Shown here piece after piece: positions 37,649-49,344 of a stretch of 64,000 nucleotides of DNA. The notes beneath the pieces were generated by a model that worked only from the letters and a program-made list of their open reading frames with translations, had not been told where the DNA came from and ran no database searches. Position numbers and translations under genes: made by a program. Numbering within the stretch: the stretch's first letter is position 1; every line of letters begins with the position of its first letter. The stretch comes from Mixophyes australis (Eukaryota; Chordata; Amphibia; Anura; Limnodynastidae), in assembly GCA_036250195.1 (NCBI GenBank), contig JAVHZZ010000006.1:161069224-161133223 (forward strand). Reading direction: 5' to 3'.

Positions 37649-40600
37649 CTAAAGGCAGGTGAGATCAACAGCAAGTTTGTACATAGGTTTCCAAATTGCT
37701 TGTTTTTCCTCCCAGTATGGAAAGGGACTGTCTGACATTTCGATTTCAATGAACCCTTGAAAATAATCCTCCACCATCCTTTGCATGTTAATAGTAGGAT
37801 CGGACGGAGTTATGGCCGAGGTCACAATTTTTTTGCAAAAATCTTTCAAACCAGACCAGATGTCAAACTGTTGTGGTCTACCTTGAGAAAGTCATTGTGA
37901 TGAAACGCGTTGGGGCTCCGCCCTTCACCACTCTATTGGCCAAACAGCTTAGCGGATGTGACATCATACCCGGAAGTACGCTGCACACCGTTAGTGGAAC
38001 ACAACCTCTGCCGTCCATAGTAGCGGGACTGATCACCCCCTACCATCTCTATACATCGCTAGTCCTATAGGAATAACATCGGATCGGGACACCAAGGACC
38101 GGACAACATTACAGGCATCACCTTGCAAAAAACGCAAGTATAGGCACCACCACGGTGTGGAAATACATATGGATACACAGATTGTTTATTATCACCGATA
38201 AGCATCTTCCACCACGTTATCTGTATCTGCAGTTGAGGTTAATGAAATTTAGTGGCCCATACGCCACCATCTATATTCATTGCCGCACGTGTATTACTGA
38301 CATTTGCCTCCTATATTCAAACAAACACGCCGCTCTATGTGAGATCTCCTATCCATGTTTAGTCTCATCAAATTTTATTTATATAGTTAATATTGTATTT
38401 TACTGTATTATGGGTCCATTTTATGCATATTAAGAATTGCTTTATTTACAGAGTATTGACATATATGTTTACAGGCTTGGATGAAGCCAATCATATTGCT
38501 TTTTATTCAGATTGTGATCCTATGTTGTTTTTATGCACAGAAATATATAATAAATGTTGTAACTTCTGGCAATTAACTTTAATATAGTGTTAGTTTCCCT
38601 TAATTGGAACTGTACACACATACTAGTATCTAACAATAAGTCAGTGAGCGCACAGGCATACTGTTTGCATGTACAACTAGGGAGGGATCCCTAGTCCTGA
38701 TAACAACTCCTGGAATCATCAGGAGGTGAGCGCTTATTCCCTATTATTTGCCGTTATCAAACTGTTGTGGTCTGCCACCTGCGTCATCCCTGCTTCTCTT
38801 TGGAAAGTGCAATTTCTTACGAGCAGCAGCTGCCTGAGAAACTGAAGGAGGAGACGTCGTCAAGGCAAGGACCAGTTCAGCGGTCAACTTGCTGACCAAG
38901 AGCTCCTTGTACCTGTTCAGATCTTGGTCATTTGGAAGCAAATAATCAACGTAGGTCTTAAACCTAGGATCAAGCACAGTCTCCAAAACATAGTGATCCG
39001 ACTTCAAGATTTTAATAACTCGTGGATCATTGCGAAGCAAATTAAGTTCTTGAACTACAAGGCCAACATACTTTGCGGAATTGCTTCCTTTCATCTCCTG
39101 CTTCAGATTGTCAAGCTGCTTTTCCAAAAGTCGAATTAAGGGAATGACTTGGCTCAAGCTAGCAGCAAGCTAGTCTGTACTCACTTCACACGTTCAGCAA
39201 CTTGCACAGCACAGAAAGGATTCTCCACTATGCAAAACTGAAATACATTCCCCCTCCCTTCCCAATATCATGGCTTGTGGAATTACCTTGTACGGCTTTG
39301 CACTGTTCCTCCATCCTCTGAAGCATGTACAGGGTGGAATTCCACCTTGTTAACACCTCTTGCTTAAGTTGGTGGCTGGGCAAGTTAAATTGTTCTTGGA
39401 GCTGCTGCAATCTCCTACATGCTGTGGCAGAATGCTGGAAATGTCCCGAAATTTAACGGGCCACTGAAAGCATCTCCTGCACCTCACTGTTATTTTTCAA
39501 GAAGCTCTGCACCACCAAGTTTATTGTGTGAGCAGAACAGGGAATGTGAAGAAATTCACCCAGCTGTAATGCTCACACAATATTGCTGGTGTTATCAGAA
39601 GTGACATATCCTGGGGAGAGTCCAAGTGGTATAAGCCATGTATCAAAGACATTCTTTAGTTTTCGTAGCAAATTATCAGCTGTATGCCTGATAGTGAAGC
39701 TGGTGATACAAAGAGTAGCCTGCCTGTGAGAAATGTAACATAGTGGTGTACATACTGCTGCTGTTACTGCTTGTGAAGGTGAATGACCAACCCAGTGGGC
39801 TGTCACAGTCATATAATCTTCTGTTTGCCCACTTCCACTTGTCCACATATCTGTGGTTAAGTGTACAGTGGGTAGAATGGCATTTTTGAGCCCAATTACA
39901 ATTTTTTTACGAATGTTAAGGTACAGTTGAGGAACAGCTTTTCTTGAAAAATAGTTTTGCGATGGAATTTTGTAACGGGGACACACAACCTCAATTACCT
40001 GTGAAAAACCAGCTGCGTTTATAGTGGATATTGGATGCAGATTTAACACTAGCATAGTCACCATGGCGCCTGTGATCCGCTCTACGACTGGGTGACTGCT
40101 GTCATACTTGCTTCCTCTAGCAAAAGATTGTTTCACAGTTAATTGTTGTAAAGTACTAGTGGTCTTCTTCTTGGGCTGCTTATGGGAGGAAGATTCACCC
40201 CCAGCAGCAGCAACAGCAGCAGCAGTGGGACTAACGCTCTGAATTCTTCTGAAGAATCCAGGATAGTGGAGGAGTCATCTAGTTTTAGCAACTTGGATGC
40301 AGGGTTAACTTCAATCACTACTGAGGATATTGATGAGAAAGGTGTTGTGGGTGTAGATTGCAGGTGTCGGGATCTAGCTGAGAGAAGGGACCTAGCTGAT
40401 GATGGACTGCTTGTTGTTATGTTTTTAGCATAAGTTTCTGATTTTCCGAACAGCTTGCCATGAACTCGCTTCAAATGGAGTAACATGGATGAGGTTCTTA
40501 GATGATTAAGATCCCTACCTCTACTGGCTGTGGCTTTACAAACAATTCCATACATAAGATGTGGATTTTTTGGACTTATGCCCAGACATGACAATGGCCT

Positions 40601-41341
40601 TATTCTTATCACGTGCAAGAACTGCTTCCACTGGTGCAGGACTTAGACAAACAACATCATCCTCATCAACATCCTCATTAGCACCCTTGTGAGCTACAGA
40701 AATATCTCCCTCATCCTGTTGCAATTCCAAAGTGGCATCCACAATTTGTGTATCACCGGCTACACTTGGGCTGTTCATGCACACATCTGCAGAAATGCTG
40801 AAAGGACTCTTCTTTATGGGTACACTATCAGAAAGGTCAGCCTCACACATAGCATTTGTGGATAGACCCTTCTCAGGGATTTGTGTCATTGCTAAATCAG
40901 AACATACATTTTCCTCTAATGCCTTACTGTTTTCTTCCAACTAGGCTTTTACACGTAAAAGTATTTGGACACCACTTTTGGAGTCCAAAAGACAAGGTCT
41001 TGCTTGGTCTTGACTGACCTTACAAGAAAATGCCTCAGTGACATTTTCAGAACTAGCATTCATAGAGAAAGGGGAAGGCCTAATTCTATCCTTGCCACCG
41101 TGTGTGTAGAATGGCATGTTAGCAATTTTATTTTTTTCTATAGATATGTTTGCCTGGATTACAGATTTTTTTCGTTACCAAGGTAAAAGGTGTTTTCTTT
41201 ACACTTATTTTTCCCTGACTTAAAAACACTATGCACTTTAACATAGGCTTTAGCAGATGACGTAGAGGGATTACTATCATCATGACTGGTGCCAGCAGCT
41301 GCTTGGTGCTCCTGGCCTTCTGAGTACTGCTCTGAATCCAT
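37649..41341 (-). pseudogene. hAT transposase (BED-finger type), fragmented
   Basis: In minus-strand order: an N-terminal stretch at 41,341-41,159; an acidic region at 40,940-40,536 ending in SYVWNCL; a BED-finger C-terminal half (LLHLKRVHGK) at 40,618-40,400; and the catalytic core start at 40,136-39,573 with VHLTTDMWTS. Next come TRWNSTLYMLQRM at 39,410-39,228 and LETVLDPRFK at 39,157-38,744. The C-terminal dimerisation region is at 37,849-37,649 (SPFPYWEEKQAIWKPMYKLA). The order and motifs are those of hAT transposases. The coding sequence is cut between QQFD and the dimerisation region by the retroposon at 37,880-38,756. Several frameshifts and an internal loss make it inactive. Confidence 0.85.
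37880..38756 (+). mobile_element. Nonautonomous retroposon nested in the hAT transposase
   Basis: An 877-bp insertion bounded by a 17-bp direct repeat, TCAAACTGTTGTGGTCT (37,863-37,879 and 38,757-38,773), far too long for a DNA transposon and typical of target-primed retroposition. Near its start it has GATGAAACGCGTTGGGGC, which resembles the GAAACGCG core found in Penelope-like elements and hammerhead ribozymes. No RT is encoded. A Penelope-type origin is inference. Confidence 0.7.
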
Positions 41342-41344
41342 TTT

Positions 41345-41640
41345 GATAACACAGTAAAATGTGACTGCAGATTTTGAAGAACACTGCCAGCCCTATTATT
41401 TCTATTTCAGCAATGACAATTAGCAATGGAGCAATGGAGCTGTCCTGTTTGTGTGTTAGCTATATAATACAGTACAATGTGACTGCAGATTAGGAACAAG
41501 ACTGCTAGCTCTATTATTTCTATTTCAGCAATGGCAATTAGCAATGGAGCTCTCCAGTTTCTGTGTGAACTATAACTCAATAGAATGTCACTGGAGACTT
41601 AGAAGAACATTGCTACCCCTCCTCTTTATTTTTTAGCTAT
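41345..41640. repeat. hAT subterminal tandem repeats (5-prime side)
   Basis: Two and a half degenerate copies of a unit of about 115-125 bp (ATGTGACTGCAGATT...CTATTATTTCTATTTCAGC...AGCAATGGAGC) at about 41,357, 41,476 and 41,585. Confidence 0.75.
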
Positions 41641-41897
41641 GGCACTGCCCAACTGCGCTAGAAACTGCCAAGAACCATGCTACCCCTTCTGTGTCTCTCT
41701 GTGAAATTGCACTGCATCGCCGTGGAGGGCTACTTATAGAATCCAAAACTCGCGAGATCCGACGACATAACAATGATGTTTTTCCTTGTTTTCAATTCTG
41801 AGGGTGTGCGAAAGTCCTGAGCCACCTCGGCTCAGTACTCGCATCTGCTAAGTTCGGGTGGGTTCGGTTCCTGGGGAACTGAGCCTGAGCATCTCTG

Positions 41898-42589
41898 CTG
41901 CAAAGTGGATTTCTTTCTGAGCAATTATCTAACTGGCCACAAAAATCCCACAAGTCTGTGCTGTGGTTCCTTAATATCATATTTGGCTTATTATATCATG
42001 TGCAGCCTGAAGAAGATGCCTCATTCTTATACCTATTTTTAAATTGCATCACAAACTGTTCTTAATAAATTGATAAGTATTCAGTCAATATCATGCATCA
42101 GTAAACTCCATAATTTAAATTACTGAACCATATATACAGCACTGACCTTTTGTGTTTTTGTAAGTGTTTATCTTTTCTTGGAGAATATAAGCAAAACTCA
42201 ACTTTGACAGGTTATTCTGGAACCTAATTCTCAGTATTTTTATATACACTTTTAGTCTTTTTTTTCTTTACAAGAGAGAGAAAACCCCAGCATCCAGCTA
42301 AAGGAGAACATAATTAAAATAACAGTAATTTAATTTTGCATTATTTAAAGAATTCATGGTCACAATGCTTTTTATACTGCATTATTTAAACAGTTCTGTT
42401 TTTAAACCACAAGATGGGGCTACAGGCTCATTTATAAGAAAGTCTGTGTTTTCTTTAGCAAATTATACCAGGTTATCAAAATCTTATTTTAGAACATATT
42501 GTATACATAGAATACAAACTATTAGGCACACATGGCTAATTTTGCAGGATCTGGAAACCTTTACCCTATCTTGAAACAAAGCAAAAAAG
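41898..42589. other. Unassigned stretch
   Basis: AT-rich, nothing recognised. Confidence 0.4.
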
Positions 42590-42916
42590 AAATAAGCCAG
42601 CACTTGGTAAATCCCATACTGCCCTGGATACCATCTAGGATGCCAGCTGCATGCCAAAATAACTGTGCAACAAGGCTACAACCCCCCTCTCCCCCTTCAT
42701 AGGTGTTAGATTTGCTTAATCACAGTATTGTGAATATCTAGTTCATATTTTGATAAAAACATTTAAGCTTGCATCACACATGTCAAGGGTCCTCCTGTTT
42801 GAAAGTCCAGCACTAACTATGCTTCAAACACACTATAGTGGACTTAAAATCAATTGCACTCACCTCTCAGGTATTTAGGCTAACATTCAATTGTAAGGAT
42901 AAAGGCTGAAAAATAT

Positions 42917-43477
42917 TGGGCCTGATTCATTAAGGAAAGTAAAGCAAAAGAAATGAGTAACTTGGCAAAACCATATTGCATTAGAGGGGGAGGTAAATTT
43001 AAAATGTGATGGCAGATGTATAGTTGGGGTAGAGCATGTTCTAGATCAACTTTACATTTCATTGTACAAATAAAGCTATCAAGAACTGATGTGCTACATG
43101 AAAAAACAGCCAGAATTTTATCTTATGTGCAAAATAATAAACTAATTTGCACCCCTTGCATTGTAACATGGTTGTCCAAGTAAAAACTTACTAATTTTCT
43201 TGCCTTACTTCATAGTTGCCTACTCTCCTGGAATTTCCGGGAGACTCCCAAATTTCTGGGAGTCCTCCCGGACTCCTGGGAGAGCAGGTCAAACTCCCGA
43301 TTACTAAATGCCTCTATAGTAAAGTGGCGTGGGCGGGGCTTATCGTGCGAATTGCACGTCATTGTGACGTGACCCGCCGGTCCACATTCGTAACACACCC
43401 ACCTCCCCCTGATCTCCTGAAGTACCTCTTGCCAAAGTTGGCAAGTATGCCTTACTTTTCTTAATGAATCAGGCCCA
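42917..43477. mobile_element. MITE with TGGGCCTGATTCATTAAG ends
   Basis: TGGGCCTGATTCATTAAGG followed by AAAGTAAAG at the left, and its reverse complement at the right. The element was later entered by a hAT MITE close to its right end. A single similar motif (GGGCCTGATTCAT) at 44,377 has no partner that I could find. Confidence 0.6.
43211..43449. mobile_element. hAT MITE nested in another MITE
   Basis: 239 bp with ends CATAGTTGCCTACT and (reverse complement) CATACTTGCCAACT, flanked by the 8-bp duplication CCTTACTT (43,203-43,210 and 43,450-43,457). Internal CCGGGAG/CTCCCGG palindromes. A fragment of the same family lies at 49,270-49,342. Confidence 0.85.
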
Positions 43478-43804
43478 TTGTGCTTTTTGTTTGTATGAAT
43501 AGAGGGCATTTATATTGTCATGCAGCTGGTACCCTGTACAATATGATTTACCGGGTGCTGGCTTATTTCTTTTCTATTTTGTTATCAAATATTTTCTAAT
43601 GTTGTCTTAGTTGTTGTTCTTCCAGCTTATTTAAGGCTACTTTGTTATGGTATATAAACCAAGCCTCCATACCTAAGAGGATAGTGCATTTGATTTTAAT
43701 TGCATTTCAGTGTTTGAAGCATATATGTTCATGTAGGAATTGCAAACATGAGGACCCTTGATGTTGGGTTTCATGCTCAAATGTTTTGCTCAAAATTTGA
43801 ACAT

Positions 43805-45625
43805 TACCTTTAATGTTCAGTTTGCCACATACAACCAGATTTCCAATAGTAAGGCTGGCAACTATGTTTTTTGTTTTTAGCTAGTATTGTATACCTTGTA
43901 TAGCACTAACAGGAACAATGTCCTATCATTTTATCATTACAATATCTTGAGGCTAATTCAAGTTTCAATCGCAGAGCTTTAATTTATCCATGATTAGAAA
44001 TCTTCAACCAATAATGTTTATTGGTAGAATTCTGATACACTTTGATAGGATTAGGAGGAATATGCACCTATTCCTGTTTGTTATGCAAATTAATTAGCCT
44101 GGATAAACTACATACTGATAGTTTATGGGCATCTCCCAAAGGCTAATTTCTGACCTGCAACAAATCAGAACAGTACTCCTTCTTTATTGGGATGCATCTA
44201 TTTGTCCACCGAGAGCAATCGAAGGGGCAAACACATGCAAGCAATGGGACTGTTGTGGGGTATGCATGTACCTTTATATTTTTCTTAACTCTCTGTCTGG
44301 TCTCGCCGTGACACGTCATGACTGCCATTAGGTACTTACGCTAATTTATGCATTATAGCTTATACTAGTCACTTTGGGCCTGATTCATCTTCGACAGCAA
44401 TGTGCACTTGTGCCCATATACAAATCCAAGAGGATCTCAAGATACATTTTCTTTGGAATCTGGGTGTAAGTACGTTCTGCTTAAACAGTGCTTCTCTTAT
44501 GTTAACAGACAGAATAGACTGCAGGATAAGTACTTGTATATGTGCAATGTTAAGTCCCATCACACTGCATGCAATTTTGTTTTCCATAAAACAGATTAGC
44601 AACTCATAATAGTATAATTATTAATAAAAATGTGTTTTTAAAAAAAGTTTTTATTTTTTTTACATTAAATACATTAATCAGGATGTTCTTAATGCATACT
44701 ATACATACAATGTGTTTTTATACTTTCCCGTACATACATACACATGTTCTGTGCTATCTAGTGGCGCACATATGTGTAGTTTTTAACTCATTGGTGATTC
44801 TGTGACAGTCATCACTATCAGTCCGCACTTACATCTGCTCTGTAGCTGGTGCAAATGACACTGATAAAAAGTACATACTTAAGAGATACCCAAAACTTGA
44901 ACCAGCCGCATCTGTGTTGGCACACCCTTAATGTACATTGCCTACTTTAATCCCCCCGTTCTGTCCTTCAAGTCGTAGGCAGTAGTAAGTGTCATTTGTG
45001 TTCAGACATGAATTGCATGAAATTGCGTTCATTGGTGTAATGTCCGTTTTTGAGCATGCGTAGGGCAATTTCACACAGGATACAGCACAAAGAGGAACCA
45101 GGACCTTAATATTTGTAGAATACCAATCTTGTGCTACTACTATATTAACTGATTAGTTTGTGCTATGAATACACTGATTCAGATAATACAACAATAATTA
45201 CTAACCAGTCTGTATTTGGCCACAGATAATGTATTTCCACCCATACATATTATATCATATGTCTGCGCTAAGACAGAATCTGACTGAGAAGTGACCTTTA
45301 TTATAAAGTACAAAGTACAACACTAATGAGGCTGTCTAAGCGTCTGTGTGTGCTGAATGAGGTTTTGCTGCTGTAAAACTAATAGGCCTATGACTGGGCC
45401 TTGTAGTTCCATCGCAGCTGGAGAGTCAGATGTTGCCTACCTCTGGTATATTTCCACGATCAGTTGCAGGGTTAACCAGTGCTTGCACTTTATGCATTAT
45501 AAGTTGTCACTATGTTTCACTCTAAAGTGATCTACTTTTAAACTCTTTATTGAGAAGGTTCTAAATAATACAATGTAACAAGCAAGCAGGAGGTGAGTTT
45601 GAATTTCCAAATTAGCCAAATAGCA
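43805..45625. other. Unassigned stretch
   Basis: No gene, terminal repeats or element family recognised. Short ORFs at 44.1-44.6 kb overlap on both strands and show no domain motif. Confidence 0.4.
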
Positions 45626-46572
45626 TACCTCCCAACATTTAGAATCCCAAAAGAGGGACAAAATAAGCCCCACCCCCTGACCACACAAATCCCACCCACA
45701 AATGGCATATTCCTGTAAAGCTCCACCCACTTTACTGCTAAACCACAGCCCTTTTGCTGTCTGCAAATTGGTATGTCCTGCCAAAATCTAGACAGTCAGA
45801 AGGCATGTACAGGGGTATGTAGAAAGGGATACATTAGGAGTAGAAGATATTTTTAGATGGGGTACAGAGGAATATAGCAGGGGGGGTGGGAGTTGGGAGG
45901 TTTGCACACCTGTGCTCTCTGCACACATGCATTACACACATACCCCCTCTGCCCACATGCATTACACACATGCCCCCTCTGCCCACATATTTTACACACA
46001 TGCCCCCTCTGCCCACATGCTTTACACACATGACCCCTCTGCCCACATGCTTTACACACATGCCCCCTCCCTCTGCCCACATGCTTTACACACACATGCC
46101 CTCTGCCCACATGCATTACACACATGCCCCCTCTTTCCACATACTTTATACACACATATTTTATGCACACATACATACTTTATGCATGCATTCCTCCTCT
46201 GTACACATACTTTATACACACATACCTCCTCTGTACACATACTTTATACACATACCTCCTCTGCACACATTCCCCCTCTGCACACATATTTTATACACAC
46301 ATACTTTACACACACATACCCCCTCATTACATTACTCATCTTACCTTTTCTTCAAAACCCAGAGTTCCAGCAGTCCTCTGCACTGTGTCCCATGCGACTG
46401 CTTCCGCCACATGACCTGGTGATGTCACAGGGATGTTGATTAGCAGCAGCTATACTGAAGGGAAAAAAAACCCCTCTGCAATATCGGTACAAACTGTAAG
46501 TCAGACGGGACAGCGGGACAGTCCACTGAAATCAGGACTGTCCCGCTGAAAATCGGACAGTTGGGAGGTATG
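45626..46572. mobile_element. Inverted-repeat element with internal minisatellite
   Basis: Ends CATACCTCCCAACA (left) and TGTTGGGAGGTATG-like, written here as ACAGTTGGGAGGTATG (right), are inverted repeats. The flanks AAATAG and AAATAAT suggest a diverged target duplication. The interior is mostly a minisatellite (45,905-46,325). The end sequence is close to, but not the same as, the CATAGTTGCC hAT MITE family. Confidence 0.65.
45905..46325. repeat. About 30-bp minisatellite
   Basis: Some 13-14 imperfect units of the type ACACATGCCCCCTCTGCCC plus ACATGCTTT. Because 30 is divisible by three, all frames remain open and give long artefactual ORFs on both strands. Confidence 0.9.
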
Positions 46573-46631
46573 AAATAATATATTTGTATGTTTTCATGTT
46601 TAAGTTTCTTGTTCACATATTCTGAAGTAGG

Positions 46632-48044
46632 TGTGGTGCCCCAAAGCCCTGTTGAACAGCACAGAGGTGTGCATAAACGCTTTTAAAATGCAGGGCTACA
46701 AGGGGTTAATTGTGCTCCTGAAAACTTGTGAGTGATTGACAGGAGGAGGATGAAGGCCCTGATTGGCTGGGGGAGTAACAGGAAGAGGATGTGCAGGAAG
46801 GAGGAGAAAGAGAGAGAAGCATGGTAGAAGGAACAAGGGGGAGGACGTGCAGCCGAGCAGAGAGAAGACTGAGCTGCTGCCAGAACTGGTGACATTGCCA
46901 GCAAAGCGGACGGAGAACAGCTGGGGACACGCAGCCGGGGCACCAAAGACAGTCTCCACTAACTGCAGAATCCTCTCAAGTTAAAACCCTAGCCTGCAGT
47001 GTATTGCACACACCCCAGTGTCAGAGGGAAGAGTGATGAAAGAATCTAAATCTAAAACTGCCATTGCATTCTTGTACAAGGAAGGATTGTGAGAGTTTTT
47101 CCCCCAGATCATACCTTTACACAGGCTGCTGGGAACAATTAAGACTGTCGTTTCAGCTATATCCTATGTGTTGCTGATATCTGGACACTATCCCCTGCTG
47201 CAGAGCAAATGTGATAATAAAGATTCATTGACCGTTGAGAGAACAGCGCCATCTTGTGGCTGAACTGAGCAACAGCTCTGCTTTCTACTATAATACTTAA
47301 CCCTTCTGGAAACCTCTGCAGGACATTGGAACACTACCAAATTCTTGTGCACAGGTCAGCCCAGGACTGAGTGTAAAATATGGTAACGTTACCGGGGATA
47401 AAATTGGTGCACCAAATGTTTTAGATGATGTTAATGTTATGTGATTTACCTAAAAGTTGATCTATTGATATGGAAGGTGTGACATTCAGCGTTAGCGGTA
47501 CCGCTGCGATTCAAGTTAACCCTGTAGTAGATGCTAAGAGTGGGGCGCCTGACCCATAGGGAATAGCACGGTACCCCAAATGCTTGAATTGGAAGTAGCC
47601 CTCTAGTGGGCGCGGTAGTGACCGTAAGAGTCTTGATGGGTTATTATTGATGGTTCTTGCATCATCACCAGTCAGATATTGTTAACTTGAAAGTAGTAAC
47701 TGTGATTACCAGTGTGCCTTAGTAGACAATGTGCATTGAAGATGTGATCGCTATTGTGCCTTATACTCACCAGGTGTATGTTATATGTTAAATGCTATTG
47801 TGCTCTATGCTGATCAGACGCATTATTTTGTCATTATTATTGAGCTGAAGGGGTCAGTGGCGCGGTGGCTTACCAAAACTATCCTTACCGCATTCTCAAT
47901 AAACCCAAGTTGTTTGACCAATCCTTATCCCTTTCATTGAAGTATTTATTTCCTGACCACCGGATATCCAAACAGAAAATAACCTGACTCGTGTCTGGAG
48001 GACAAGGTAAGGGAAGGATTTCCCATCAGTACTCGACCACCACA
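46632..48044 (+). mobile_element. Solo LTR, 1.4 kb
   Basis: It starts TGTGGTGCCCC and ends CGACCACCACA: perfect 7-bp inverted termini TGTGGTG/CACCACA. Both sides carry the 4-bp duplication TAGG (46,628-46,631 and 48,045-48,048). A polyadenylation signal AATAAA lies at 47,898-47,903, about 145 bp from the end. No internal retroviral sequence follows, so recombination between two LTRs has probably removed it. The 4-bp duplication suggests an ERV type. It is unrelated by eye to the other LTRs here. Confidence 0.75.
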
Positions 48045-48349
48045 TAGGCATTTAACATCCTGTGTCATTGAAATGGCATGAGGCCAAGGCAATGTGTGTT
48101 TTAGACAAATGAAAAGAGAGGGGGAATGATTTGCGCCTGATCAACCATTGGGCTGATCAGGCTGCAGCCTGGGGTGCTGGGTCCTGGGGGGCGCAGCACC
48201 AGGACCATTCACAAGCATTTTTTAATGTGTCTTTTTTTTTTCGCCTCCTCGGTGATCGGGGTGCCCCTGGTCTCAAGGACGCAGCCCTGACTGTCACTTT
48301 ATACAATGTGCTGTTAGCTGCCCTGTCAGTGCGGCTGCGGTGCTAAACT

Positions 48350-48384
48350 CAGTGTGGTCATGTGAGATGATTACATGACCACAC
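48350..48384. repeat. Perfect 13-bp hairpin
   Basis: AGTGTGGTCATGT and ACATGACCACACT separated by 9 bp. GTGCTGTTAGCTGCC is repeated directly on either side (about 48,308 and 48,409). Confidence 0.75.
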
Positions 48385-48559
48385 TAATCACTGAGCACTG
48401 ACAGATGTGCTGTTAGCTGCCTGTCAAGGAGACAGAAGTCCCGGAGCCTGGAGAGAAGAGAAGCAGAGCAAGGTAAGTACAGTTTCTTAAATATCGGGGG
48501 GGGGGAGGGGGGGGTAAGAGGAAGATGACTGGGGGAAAAGGGGAGTGATTAACAGGCTG

Positions 48560-48765
48560 CTTGACGGTTTGGGGAAAGGGTTAATAAAGTGGCTAGAGGG
48601 GGAGACAATGAAATGGCTAGGAGAGGAGTTAATAAAGTGGCTAAGGGGGGAGACAATGAATTGGCTGGGGGGTGAAATTAATTAACCAGGGGGATTAATT
48701 AATTGACTGGGGGTGATGAATTGGTTGGCGGGGGAAGCTGATGAAATAGCTTGTGGGGGCATGAT
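48560..48765. repeat. Degenerate G-rich minisatellite
   Basis: Six to eight imperfect units of GGGGGAGACAATGAATTGGC type, period about 28-32 bp. Confidence 0.6.
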
Positions 48766-48769
48766 CTCT

Positions 48770-49189
48770 GTATAGTGTGGTAGTGATTAGAATGCTAAAT
48801 ATTAGACAGTCAGGGCTGATAGATGTTAGTATATAATTGTAAATAATTAACATATATTTTATTATCTATGTCTGTACTAGGGGGTTGTTTTATGTGGTCA
48901 TAATGGAGTGTTGTGTTTGAGTCATTCGTGGTTTGTTAACATTTTGCACTATAATATAATTTTTGCATATTTCCAATTCAGGACTCCAAGTTTCCAGAAG
49001 CCAACTGACAACAACGCTCCAAGAACAAGCAAGAGAGAACGTCAGGTAGTCTATGCTGCAAGATCAGGCAAGAGAAGACGGCACAATTTGTCTAACTTTA
49101 AATGCAGAATATTAATGTAATGACATTTTAATATGTTTGCAGAATGAAGTGTGTTTTATGTATTAATATTTTACAACTTTGTTTGTGCA

Positions 49190-49190
<1 letters not shown>
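48770..49190. other. Unassigned stretch
   Basis: No gene recognised. A splice-acceptor-like TTTCCAATTCAG at about 48,981 precedes an open stretch but nothing supports an exon. Confidence 0.35.

Positions 49191-49196
<6 letters not shown>

Positions 49197-49262
<66 letters not shown>
49197..49262. repeat. AT microsatellite
   Basis: About 32 AT units with one TTT interruption. It truncates the adjacent hAT MITE fragment. Confidence 0.95.
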
Positions 49263-49269
<7 letters not shown>

Positions 49270-49271
<2 letters not shown>

Positions 49272-49342
49272 TATCTGGAAGTCCGGGAGAACTCCCAAAA
49301 ATTCGTGAGTCTCCCGGACATTCCAGGAGAGTAGGCAACTAT
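49270..49342 (-). mobile_element. hAT MITE fragment
   Basis: On the minus strand it begins CATAGTTGCCTACTCTCCTG, the same end as the element at 43,211-43,449, and is cut by the AT microsatellite. Confidence 0.75.
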
Positions 49343-49344
49343 GG

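Larger units (their letters stand above)
36978..41897 (-). mobile_element. hAT DNA transposon, decayed
   Basis: The ends TAGAGATGCTCA (left) and TGAGCATCTCTG (right) are inverted repeats; next to the left end is a long GTTTTGGTTTTGG-rich stretch. The transposase is on the minus strand and broken by frameshifts and stops. No 8-bp duplication is recognisable, consistent with age. About 877 bp of it is a later retroposon. Both subterminal regions carry internal repeats. Confidence 0.8.
42590..43570. repeat. Inverted-repeat pair A
   Basis: AATAAGCCAGCAC..GGTAAATC at 42,591 and its reverse complement ending at about 43,567. The similarity runs 60-80 bp inward with a shared CAGCTGCATG. Probable terminal repeats of a nonautonomous DNA element; no clear target duplication. 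Confidence 0.55.
42740..43804. repeat. Inverted-repeat pair B
   Basis: Segment 42,740-42,862 (with TCAAGGGTCCTCCTGTTTG and TATGCTTCAAACAC) is the diverged reverse complement of 43,683-43,804. The arms cross pair A instead of nesting inside it. Confidence 0.5.

Noticed and set aside
45886..46439. Long overlapping ORFs rich in His, Thr and Pro on both strands
   Set aside because: They are created by a 30-bp minisatellite whose period is a multiple of three; every frame stays open, with no domain or codon signature.
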